This document shows positions 1 to 5,589 of a stretch of DNA of 6,294 bases, in pieces. The position numbers were made by a program, and so were the translations under genes. Source of the stretch: an uncultured Elusimicrobiales bacterium (GTDB taxonomy: Bacteria; Elusimicrobiota; Elusimicrobia; Elusimicrobiales; Elusimicrobiaceae); the NCBI GenBank assembly GCA_944322775.1, contig CALUQA010000050.1:1-6294 (forward strand), given 5' to 3'. How positions within the stretch are numbered: position 1 is the stretch's first letter; the number at the start of each line of letters is the position of its first letter. The notes under the pieces are model-generated. The model was not told the origin of the DNA. It did no database searches and worked only from the letters and a program-made list of their open reading frames with translations.

Positions 1-181
1 AAAAGGCAACCGCACGCTGCAAAAGCGCAAAAATTTGCTGATTGCCGAAAGAGACAAATTAAAAACACGCCTGGACGAAATGCAAAAAACGCTGGAGCGT
101 TTAAACTATAAAATCAACGTTTACGAAGAACGCATTATAGCTTGTGAAAAAGAATTATTGGGTAAGAGGAAAAACAAATGA
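1..181 (+). CDS. MerR-family transcriptional regulator, C-terminal part (5' truncated)
   Basis: An open frame enters from the left edge (first full codon at base 2) and ends at TGA 179-181, giving 59 visible residues. They are highly charged and helical, with leucines spaced as in a coiled coil, and contain the stretch LDEMQKTLERLNYKINVYEE. This resembles the dimerisation helix and tail that follow the winged-helix DNA-binding domain in MerR-family regulators, where 'LE.L.YKI..YE' is common. The DNA-binding domain lies outside the window, so the assignment rests on the tail alone. The stop overlaps the next start as ATGA (178-181), which implies translational coupling. MerR-type genes often sit beside flavodoxin, aldo/keto reductase and cupin genes, so it probably controls this operon (inference). 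Another coiled-coil protein remains possible. One Cys is visible near the C-terminus (IIACEKEL), too little to propose a metal or thiol sensor. Confidence 0.65.
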   Translation, partial: KGNRTLQKRKNLLIAERDKLKTRLDEMQKTLERLNYKINVYEERIIACEKELLGKRKNK

Positions 182-717
182 GCAAAAAAGTATTAATTAT
201 TTCTGCCAGCCCGCGCCGCGGCGGCAATTCCGATTTATTGTGTGACCGCTTTTTGGCCGGCGCCAAGGAAGCCGGTCACCAAGCCGAAAAAATCTTTCTG
301 CGCGATTATAAAATCAACTACTGCATGGGCTGCGGCATTTGCAACAATACGCACAAATGCGTCCAGCAGGACGACATGCAGCCGCTTTTAGATAAAATGG
401 TGGAAGCCGACGTTATTGTGTTTGCCACGCCCGTTTATTTCTATTCCTGCGACGGACAGTTAAAAACCTTCATTGATCGCTGCGTGCCCAGATACACCGA
501 AATTACCAATAAAGAGTTTTACTTTATCCTTACGGCGGCCGACACGGATAAAAGAAACATGCGCCGCGCGTTGGAAACCCTGCGCGGATTTACGGAAGAC
601 TGCCTGGAAGGCACCAAAGAAAAGGGCGTCATCTACGGCACCGGTGCTTGGCTGACGGGCGAGGTAAAAAAACTGCCCGCGTATGAAGAAGCCTATCAGG
701 CAGGCAAAAACTGCTAA
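178..717 (+). CDS. Flavodoxin-fold NADPH-dependent FMN reductase / iron-sulfur flavoprotein-like
   Basis: This 179-residue cytosolic protein is of the NADPH-dependent FMN reductase/flavodoxin-like family, which binds FMN and moves electrons from NAD(P)H to flavin or other acceptors. Seen: beta strand KKVLIISASP followed by the phosphate-binding loop SPRRGGNS (residues 11-18), and a second flavin-contact loop TPVYFYSCDGQLKTFIDR (about 84-101). Between them is a Cys cluster C49-x2-C52-x2-C55-x5-C61 followed by DDM. That spacing matches the compact cysteine motif of archaeal and bacterial iron-sulfur flavoproteins (Isf) that can hold a [4Fe-4S] cluster, although many relatives carry similar cysteines without a proven cluster. 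The start is supported by AAGAGGA at 164-170, seven bases upstream, and by the ATGA overlap with the regulator gene. There is no signal peptide, unlike several downstream products. Family assignment is firm; electron donor, acceptor and cluster content are not known. Confidence 0.85.
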   Translation: MSKKVLIISASPRRGGNSDLLCDRFLAGAKEAGHQAEKIFLRDYKINYCMGCGICNNTHKCVQQDDMQPLLDKMVEADVIVFATPVYFYSCDGQLKTFIDRCVPRYTEITNKEFYFILTAADTDKRNMRRALETLRGFTEDCLEGTKEKGVIYGTGAWLTGEVKKLPAYEEAYQAGKNC

Positions 718-735
718 ACACATAGGAGAAACCCC

Positions 736-1233
736 ATGAATATGCGTTTATGCGCCTTGGCGGCGGTGGTTGTGGTGGCCGTTGCCGGCTGGGCTTATTG
801 CAAAACAAATCAAAAAGAGGACAAAACAACTATGAAAAAATCTCCCATTGATACCGTCTTTGCACAAGGGGACGTAAACCCTTACAGCAAATATTTTACG
901 GGCACCACGTATTTAACGATGCTCAGCCAGGGCGGCGACGAGTTTAACGCCCCTATCGGCAATGTGACTTTTGAACCGGGTGCGCGCACTAATTGGCACA
1001 AACACGCGGGCGGCCAGATTTTGCTGGTGTTAAACGGAGAAGGCCGCTATCAGGAAAAAGGAAAAGAAAGGCAAATCTTACGCAAAGGCGACGTAGTGCG
1101 CATTGCGCCGGACGTGGTGCATTGGCACGGTGCCGCGCCGGACTGCTGGTTTGTGCATGTATCGGTGGAAACCAATCCGCAAACAGGCGCTGCCGAGTGG
1201 CTGGAACCGGTAACAGATGAAGAATACAAGTAG
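736..1233 (+). CDS. Cupin-domain protein with N-terminal signal/anchor segment
   Basis: A 165-residue single-domain cupin. Motif 1 is GARTNWHKHAGGQILLVLNG (about 82-101), with H88, H90 and Q94 as likely metal ligands, Gln taking the usual Glu place. Motif 2 is GDVVRIAPDVVHWHG (118-132), supplying H129 or H131. The C-terminal EWLEPVTDEEY is typical of small cupins encoded near carboxymuconolactone decarboxylase-like and aldo/keto reductase genes; their substrates are mostly unknown. Residues 1-4 are followed by a hydrophobic run (5-21, LCALAAVVVVAVAGWAY) that should act as a signal peptide or uncleaved anchor. C22 lacks a good lipobox because Tyr is at -1. The start is supported by AGGAGA at 723-728, seven bases away. 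The cupin domain proper begins near M33, where a second start with a weak upstream GAGG is seen, so the export segment looks like an addition. It lies 18 bases after the flavoprotein gene, in the same operon. Confidence 0.8.
   Translation: MNMRLCALAAVVVVAVAGWAYCKTNQKEDKTTMKKSPIDTVFAQGDVNPYSKYFTGTTYLTMLSQGGDEFNAPIGNVTFEPGARTNWHKHAGGQILLVLNGEGRYQEKGKERQILRKGDVVRIAPDVVHWHGAAPDCWFVHVSVETNPQTGAAEWLEPVTDEEYK
816..834 (+). promoter_or_regulatory. Possible internal ribosome-binding site and alternative start in the cupin gene
   Basis: AGAGG at 816-820 precedes an in-frame ATG at 832 by 11 bases, a rather long spacing. Starting here gives MKKSPIDTVFAQGD, a soluble cupin of 133 residues without the hydrophobic leader. 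This is close to where I recall cytosolic relatives beginning. It may be a leftover of the ancestral start or a working second start giving a cytosolic form. Confidence 0.35.
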
Positions 1234-1244
1234 AGGCGGAATAT

Positions 1245-2087
1245 ATGCAAGATTTTACACTTAATAATGGCGTTAAAATGCCGGCTTTAGGTTTCGGTGT
1301 ATATCAGGTAAGAGATCTAAAACAATGCAAACAAAGCGTTTTAGATGCTTTGTCTGTAGGGTACCGTTTAATAGATACTGCTGCTTCATATTATAATGAA
1401 GAAGCCGTAGGAGAAGCCATAAAAGAAAGTGGTATAAAAAGGGAAGACCTTTTTGTTACCAGCAAACTATGGCTTGCCGACAGTGGCTATGACAAGACCA
1501 AAAAGGCTTTTGAACTTTCATTAAAAAAATTAGGGTTGGAATATCTGGATCTGTATTTAATTCACCAGCCATTTGGCGATTATTACGGTTCATGGCGTGC
1601 CATGCAAGATCTGTATAAAGAGAGACGTATTCGCGCTATTGGTGTGAGTAATTTTTTTCCAGGCAGATTGGTAGATTTGATTTTGCATAATGAAATATGC
1701 CCTGCCGTTAACCAAGTGGAAAATCATCCTTTTTTTCAACAGAAGGGTGCTGTAGAAATAATGAAAAAATATGGTGTGCAGCCTCAGGCATGGGCGCCTT
1801 TTGCCGAGGGAAGGAACAATCTCTTTGGAAATATCGTATTGGGTAAAATCGCAGCAGACCATAATAAAAGCCCAGCCCAAGTGGTGTTACGCTGGCTTTT
1901 CCAGCGGGGTGTGGCGTCCATTCCTAAATCTATACATAAAGAACGTATGAAAGAAAATTTTAATATTTTTGATTTCACCCTTTCTAATGATGAAATGAAT
2001 CAAATTGCTGCTTTGGATAAACCGGCAAGTTCATTTCTTAATCATGAAGATCCCCAAACAGTAGAATGGTTGTGTAATTTACATTAG
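1245..2087 (+). CDS. Aldo/keto reductase (2,5-diketogluconate reductase-like)
   Basis: A 280-residue NAD(P)H-dependent aldo/keto reductase, full length for the family, which reduces aldehydes and ketones. Seen: N-terminal hairpin FTLNNGVKMPALGFGVYQ; catalytic tetrad D44 and Y49 (in DTAASYYNEE), K74 (in VTSKLW) and H107 (in YLIHQPF); GVSNF at about 133-137; NQVENHPF at about 156-163; and the cofactor adenosine-phosphate loop IPKSIHKERMKEN (about 226-238), whose Lys/Arg residues suggest NADPH. The protein should be a soluble (beta/alpha)8 barrel and has no signal peptide. The start follows GAGG at 1233-1236 by eight bases, and that site overlaps the cupin stop. Base use is plainly different from its neighbours: many A/T-ending codons, and hand counts of sampled 60-base lines give about 23-37% GC, against about 58-70% in sampled lines of the flanking genes. 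This suggests later arrival in the operon. The physiological substrate cannot be told from sequence. Confidence 0.9.
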   Translation: MQDFTLNNGVKMPALGFGVYQVRDLKQCKQSVLDALSVGYRLIDTAASYYNEEAVGEAIKESGIKREDLFVTSKLWLADSGYDKTKKAFELSLKKLGLEYLDLYLIHQPFGDYYGSWRAMQDLYKERRIRAIGVSNFFPGRLVDLILHNEICPAVNQVENHPFFQQKGAVEIMKKYGVQPQAWAPFAEGRNNLFGNIVLGKIAADHNKSPAQVVLRWLFQRGVASIPKSIHKERMKENFNIFDFTLSNDEMNQIAALDKPASSFLNHEDPQTVEWLCNLH

Positions 2088-2096
2088 GAGGATAAA

Positions 2097-2708
2097 ATGA
2101 AAAGAACCATGATGATTTTGACATTTGTGGGCATGGTGGCCTGCGCCGCTTGTGCCAAGGCCCCTGCCGAACAGGCGCAGCAGCCTGCGTCCCCGGCGCA
2201 AAGCCAACCCCAAAAGCAGGAGAGTTCTATGAGTAAAAAAGTATTGGTGGCTTATTTTTCACAATCGGGCAATACGGCCGCCGTGGCGCGCCAAATTGCC
2301 CAAAAAACGGGCGGCGACTTGTACCGCATAGAAACGCAGACGCCCTATCCGTCCGATTACGGCACATTGCTGGACCAGGCCAAGCAGGAAATCCGCTCCG
2401 GCGCCAAACCGGCTTTAAAAGGCAATTTGCCGCCCGTGCAGGACTATGACGTCATCTTTATCGGCTCGCCCAACTGGTGGGGCACACATGCCCCGGCTTT
2501 AAGCTCTTTTGTGGCGCAAAGCAATTTGCAGGGCAAAACCGTGGTGCCGTTTTTTACACATGGCGGCGGCGGTATGCAAAACTGCGAACGGGATTTAAAA
2601 AAACAACTTTCCGGTGTTACCGTGGCACAAGGGGCCGCCTTCCCGGGGAGAGCAAGCGGCGCTTCGGAAAGTGCGCTTGAAGAGTGGCTTGCCAAATTAG
2701 GGTTCTGA
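2097..2708 (+). CDS. Exported flavodoxin with lipoprotein-type signal peptide
   Basis: This 203-residue protein has an export leader joined to a complete flavodoxin. Residues 1-19 (MKRTMMILTFVGMVACAAC) form a basic N-terminus, a hydrophobic core and cysteines at 16 and 19. Either Cys could be the lipidated residue, and neither lipobox is perfect. A Gln/Pro/Ala-rich linker (about 20-44) follows. The flavodoxin domain starts at M45 with KKVLVAYFSQSGNTAAVARQ, whose SQSGNT is the FMN phosphate loop (about 55-60). SPNWWGTHAPALSSF (124-138) is the loop stacking on the isoalloxazine ring, and FFTHGGGGMQN follows at 152-162. The C-terminus ALEEWLAKLGF fits this flavodoxin subfamily. The start is set by AGGAGG at 2086-2091, five bases upstream and overlapping the reductase stop codon. 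The domain should carry FMN outside the cytoplasmic membrane, probably exchanging electrons with the membrane protein or DUF362 lipoprotein encoded next (inference). Confidence 0.85.
   Translation: MKRTMMILTFVGMVACAACAKAPAEQAQQPASPAQSQPQKQESSMSKKVLVAYFSQSGNTAAVARQIAQKTGGDLYRIETQTPYPSDYGTLLDQAKQEIRSGAKPALKGNLPPVQDYDVIFIGSPNWWGTHAPALSSFVAQSNLQGKTVVPFFTHGGGGMQNCERDLKKQLSGVTVAQGAAFPGRASGASESALEEWLAKLGF
2218..2231 (+). promoter_or_regulatory. Internal Shine-Dalgarno and alternative start inside the flavodoxin gene
   Basis: AGGAGAG at 2218-2224 stands four to six bases before an in-frame ATG at 2229, exactly where the flavodoxin domain begins (MSKKVLVAYFSQSGNT). Strength and spacing are as good as those of the real gene starts in this window. 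A product from here would be a 159-residue cytosolic flavodoxin, the usual family size. It is either a fossil of the gene before it gained its leader or a working second start. Confidence 0.55.
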
Positions 2709-2709
2709 T

Positions 2710-3351
2710 ATGGCAAATACAAAACGTATTTTTAAAATCTGCGTAGACGGTCTGCTTGTCGTGTTACTGCTGGCCTCTTTGGCTTGCCGCTGGACGGGGC
2801 ACCGAATGCACTTGTGGGCCGGATACGGCTGGATTTTGATTGTGTTTCTGCATGCCGCCTTGAACTGGCAGTGGTACCGCTCCTGCCTGCGCAGCCCGTG
2901 GCCGTGGCGGCGCTGGGTGCCGGCCGTTACGGCGGCGGCCTTATGGGTGGGCACGCTGGGGCTGTTGGTTTCCGGCGTGCTGCTGGCACACTTCCGGCGG
3001 GAAATTGCCTCTGCCATGCTTTGGCGGCAAATTCACGTGGGTTGTGCTTATTGGCTGCTAGTGTTGTGCGGGCTGCATGCGGGCTTGCACGGGCAGGCTT
3101 TTTTGGCGGCTTTGCGTCAAAAAACGTGGTTTATAAAAATGCAAAAACTGTTTACGCCCCTTGCCTGGCTGGCGGCGGCAGGCGGTTTGTGGGCGTGTTG
3201 GAGTTTAAGTTTAGGCAAAAAGCTGTTGTTTGCCACCCCGTTTGCCGGAGGTGCAAGCTCTTGGCTTAGTTTAACGGCGCAAGCGGCGGCGGTGTTTTGG
3301 CTGTGTGCGTTTGCGGCCTATTTTTTAATAAAGAGAGGAACGGTAAAATGA
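2710..3351 (+). CDS. DUF4405-type polytopic membrane protein
   Basis: A 213-residue integral membrane protein with hydrophobic stretches at about 13-26, 36-53, 72-93, 108-125, 148-166 and 185-206. The part RWTGHRMHLWAGYGWILIVFLHAALNWQWYRS (starting near 27) and the later IHVGCAYWLLVLCGLHAGLHG (about 108-128) match the pattern of DUF4405 proteins: a TG..(x)H.W turn, then paired helices with conserved His. Histidines H31, H34, H48, H94, H109, H123 and H127 lie in or near helices, as in small b-type cytochrome-like proteins, so haem binding is plausible but unproven. The start follows TAGGG at 2698-2702 by seven bases and lies one base after the flavodoxin stop. Its stop overlaps the next start as ATGA (3348-3351). 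Placed between an exported flavodoxin and an exported DUF362 protein, it may carry electrons across the membrane to them (inference). The last two helices are less conserved and less certain. Confidence 0.7.
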   Translation: MANTKRIFKICVDGLLVVLLLASLACRWTGHRMHLWAGYGWILIVFLHAALNWQWYRSCLRSPWPWRRWVPAVTAAALWVGTLGLLVSGVLLAHFRREIASAMLWRQIHVGCAYWLLVLCGLHAGLHGQAFLAALRQKTWFIKMQKLFTPLAWLAAAGGLWACWSLSLGKKLLFATPFAGGASSWLSLTAQAAAVFWLCAFAAYFLIKRGTVK

Positions 3352-4325
3352 AAAAATACGGACTGATGGGTTTAGTGGGGGTCTGTGCATTGCTGTGTGC
3401 CTGCTCGGCCGCCGAAAATACGGCAGTTGCCCCCCAGCCAGAGCCTGCGCAAGGCAAAAAAGCGGTGGTGTATTTCACGCGGGATTTGTCTGCCGAAGGC
3501 TTGAAAAAGATATACAGCAAAATCAATCAAAACTTAACCGGCAAAGTGGCCATCAAGCTGCACACCGGCGAACCGCACGGCCCCAATATTCTGCCGCGCA
3601 AATGGGTGAAAGATTTGCAGGCGCAAATCCCCAACAGCACCATTGTGGAAACCAATGTGCTTTACGACAGCCCCCGTCAAACCACTCAAGGGCACCGCGA
3701 AACGCTGAAAATAAACGGCTGGACTTTCTCCCCCGTTGATATTATGGACGAAGACGGTGCCGTTATGCTTCCCGTTAAAGGCGGCAAACACTTTAAAGAA
3801 ATGTCCATGGGCAAGCATATTTTAAATTATGACTCCATGCTCGTGCTGACGCACTTTAAAGGCCACACCATGGGCGGATACGGCGGCTCCTTAAAAAACA
3901 TTGCCATCGGCTGTGCAGACGGCAAAGTTGGCAAGGCCATGATTCACGGCAGCGTGCCGGAAAACACCTGGGGCGCCAACGGTGAACGCTTTCAGGAAAA
4001 CATGGTAGAGTCTGCCAAAGCCACGGTGGACCATTTTGCCCCGCATATTGCCTATATTAACGTGTTGCGCAATATGTCGGTGGACTGTGACTGCGCAGGC
4101 ACCTCTGCCGCGCCGGTAAAAGCGCGCGACATCGGCATTTTGGCCTCTACGGATTTGGCCGCCGTGGACAAAGCCTCTTTGGACATGGTATGGGCCTTGC
4201 CGGAAGCGGAAAACCACGACCTTAAAGAACGCATTCTCTCGCGCAAAGGGCTTCGGCAGCTTTCTTATATGAAAGAGCTGGGCATGGGCGACGGCGAATA
4301 CGAACTGGTAGACTTGGATAAATAA
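3348..4325 (+). CDS. DUF362-domain lipoprotein
   Basis: This 325-residue protein begins MKKYGLMGLVGVCALLCACS, a basic start and hydrophobic core ending in LCAC, so C19 is the likely lipidated cysteine (Cys at -2 is unusual). A Pro/Gln-rich spacer follows, and the folded part starts near residue 37. Features typical of DUF362 are VAIKLHTGEPHGPNILP (68-83), VLTHFKGHTMGGYGGSLKNIAIGC (166-189, with H169, H173 and C189), NMSVDCDCAG (242-251, with C247 and C249), then DIGILASTDLAAVDKASLDMVW (261-282). Many DUF362 proteins carry an added 2[4Fe-4S] ferredoxin domain; none is seen here, so only the core is present. The biochemical role of the family is not settled. I chose the ATG at 3348, not an in-frame one at 3297, because GAGAGGAA (3332-3339) precedes it, it overlaps the upstream stop as ATGA, and it gives a proper signal peptide. 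It is the last gene of the operon, followed by a strong terminator. Confidence 0.85.
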   Translation: MKKYGLMGLVGVCALLCACSAAENTAVAPQPEPAQGKKAVVYFTRDLSAEGLKKIYSKINQNLTGKVAIKLHTGEPHGPNILPRKWVKDLQAQIPNSTIVETNVLYDSPRQTTQGHRETLKINGWTFSPVDIMDEDGAVMLPVKGGKHFKEMSMGKHILNYDSMLVLTHFKGHTMGGYGGSLKNIAIGCADGKVGKAMIHGSVPENTWGANGERFQENMVESAKATVDHFAPHIAYINVLRNMSVDCDCAGTSAAPVKARDIGILASTDLAAVDKASLDMVWALPEAENHDLKERILSRKGLRQLSYMKELGMGDGEYELVDLDK

Positions 4326-4335
4326 CGCAGTATAG

Positions 4336-4368
4336 CGTGCGCCGTGTTTTTGGACGGCGCACGTTTTT
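4336..4368 (+). terminator. Intrinsic terminator closing the redox operon
   Basis: A perfect 10-base-pair GC-rich stem is seen: CGTGCGCCGT at 4336-4345 pairs with ACGGCGCACG at 4354-4363, with an 8-base loop and five T directly after. It starts about ten bases past the DUF362 stop codon, so it should end the operon transcript and separate it from the metallo-hydrolase gene. Confidence 0.9.
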
Positions 4369-4372
4369 GTGT

Positions 4373-4441
4373 ATGAGCAAAAAAATATTTTTAGCCGCTT
4401 TTGCCGTCTGCATAACAGTGTGCCGGGCGGCGGAGGCGTAA
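4373..4441 (+). CDS. Possible 22-residue signal-peptide-like ORF
   Basis: ATG at 4373 to TAA at 4439-4441 encodes a peptide starting MSKKIFLAAFAVCITV and ending in RAAEA. It has a basic start, a hydrophobic core and a small-residue end like a signal peptidase I site, then stops at once. It fills the gap between the operon terminator and the metallo-hydrolase gene, ending 12 bases before that start. No Shine-Dalgarno sequence is evident, because the preceding bases are the terminator T tract. It could be the remnant of a lost exported protein, a leader peptide, or chance. No function is claimed. Confidence 0.25.
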   Translation: MSKKIFLAAFAVCITVCRAAEA

Positions 4442-4453
4442 GCGGGGCAAAGC

Positions 4454-5554
4454 ATGAGCGGACTTAAAATTGTACTAAGCGTGGCAGGTCTTTTTATCTT
4501 GCTGGCCGTCGGCGGGCTGGCCCTATATGCCTGGCGTCAGCTGGGCGCTTCCCCCACCCGGCAAGAACTGACTTCTTACGCCAGTTTGCCGTATTTTAAA
4601 AACGGGCAGTTTGTGGCCAGCACGGATACGTCTGTGTATATGGACCGCGTGCCCGGCGGCAAAAAGGCCATGCTTAAGCAGCTTTTTTGCAAAGAGCCCG
4701 TGCCTGTCTTGCCCGTACAAAAATTAAGCGGCAAAGATTTTACTTCTCCCGCGCAAGGGTTGGCAGTGTATTGGCTGGGGCATTCTTCTTTGCTTATAGA
4801 ACTGGGCGGAAAACGCATTTTAATAGACCCCGTGTTGGGCAATGCCGCCCCGGTGCCGGGGCTGTTTGGGCGTTATGCTCCTTCCCCTTTAACGCGTAAA
4901 GATTTGCCGCCCGTGGATTATGTGCTTATTACCCATAACCACTATGACCATTTGGAAGCGGCCACAATGCGCGCCTTAAAAAACACCTCCTCCCGCTTTA
5001 TTGTGCCTTTGGGCGTGGGTGCGGCGCTTAAAAGCTGGGGCATAAATGAAAGCCAAATCACCCAGCTGGCCTGGGACCAAAGCGTGCAGGAGGGCGGTCT
5101 GCAAATTACCGCCTTTGAAACGGGGCACTATTCCAACCGACGCCCCGGGGATAAAAACAAAACGCTGTGGGTGGGCTATGTGCTGCAGGCAAACGGACGC
5201 AAAATCTACATCAGCGGGGACAGCGGCTACAGCGCCGAGCTCAACCGCCGCATCGCCCAAAAATACGGCCCGTTTGATTTGGCGTTTATAGAAATAGACG
5301 CCTGGAACGAAGGCTGGCCCGGTATGCATTTATTTCCGCAGCAGGCGGTGCAAACGGCACGCGATATTGGCGCCAAGGAAATGATTGCCGTGCATTGGGG
5401 TGTGTTTAATTTGGGCCAGCACCCGTGGAAGGAGTCTATTGAAAAAGTAAGCCGCTTGGCCCAAGAGCAAAACGTCCGCCTTGCGGTGCCGCGCATGGGC
5501 CAACGCTATGAGCCGGGCAAAACAAAGACGGACGATTGGTGGAAAAATCTGTAA
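4454..5554 (+). CDS. Membrane-anchored metallo-beta-lactamase-fold hydrolase (NAPE-PLD/RomA/UlaG-like)
   Basis: A 366-residue metallo-hydrolase. Residues 5-27 (KIVLSVAGLFILLAVGGLALYAW) form one N-terminal transmembrane helix or signal anchor, so the enzyme domain probably faces the outside. The fold starts with VYWLGHSSLLIELGGKRILIDPV (about 105-127). The metal site THNHYDHLE gives H161, H163, D165 and H166. GHYSNRR (H225) resembles the HxSxR element of NAPE-hydrolysing phospholipase D relatives. SGDSGY gives the bridging D256, and HWGVFNLGQHPW gives H314. All usual dinuclear zinc ligands therefore appear present. Bacterial relatives are mostly uncharacterised; the UlaG branch acts as a lactonase and the NAPE-PLD branch as a phosphodiesterase, so the substrate is open. 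The start has only a modest GGGG (4444-4447) upstream. It lies after the operon terminator and before a second one, so it is probably a separate single-gene unit. I could not identify a convincing promoter in 4369-4453. Confidence 0.85.
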   Translation: MSGLKIVLSVAGLFILLAVGGLALYAWRQLGASPTRQELTSYASLPYFKNGQFVASTDTSVYMDRVPGGKKAMLKQLFCKEPVPVLPVQKLSGKDFTSPAQGLAVYWLGHSSLLIELGGKRILIDPVLGNAAPVPGLFGRYAPSPLTRKDLPPVDYVLITHNHYDHLEAATMRALKNTSSRFIVPLGVGAALKSWGINESQITQLAWDQSVQEGGLQITAFETGHYSNRRPGDKNKTLWVGYVLQANGRKIYISGDSGYSAELNRRIAQKYGPFDLAFIEIDAWNEGWPGMHLFPQQAVQTARDIGAKEMIAVHWGVFNLGQHPWKESIEKVSRLAQEQNVRLAVPRMGQRYEPGKTKTDDWWKNL

Positions 5555-5556
5555 CA

Positions 5557-5584
5557 AAAAACCCGCTTTTTAAAGCGGGTTTTT
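5557..5584. terminator. Bidirectional intrinsic terminator between convergent genes
   Basis: AAAAACCCGCTTT (5557-5569) is complementary to AAAGCGGGTTTTT (5572-5584). The core is a CCCGC/GCGGG stem flanked by A and T tracts on both sides, so it can form a hairpin plus U tract on either strand. It sits two bases after the metallo-hydrolase stop and five bases beyond the end of the minus-strand gene at 5590, so one hairpin should serve both transcripts. Confidence 0.85.
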
Positions 5585-5589
5585 ATCGG

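Noticed and set aside
460..723. Minus-strand and other-frame open frames inside the operon genes
   Set aside because: They overlap well-supported genes, have no ribosome-binding sites of note, and show no recognisable protein pattern.
2644..2676. SGAS-type sequence near the flavodoxin C-terminus, resembling an ApbE flavinylation site
   Set aside because: The expected Asp three residues before the Ser is missing, and the stretch aligns with the ordinary flavodoxin C-terminal pattern ending in ALEEWLAKLG.
3297..3347. Upstream in-frame start for the DUF362 gene adding 17 residues
   Set aside because: It lies deep in the preceding gene, lacks a good ribosome-binding site, and would spoil the signal peptide; ATG 3348 has GAGAGGAA and an ATGA overlap.
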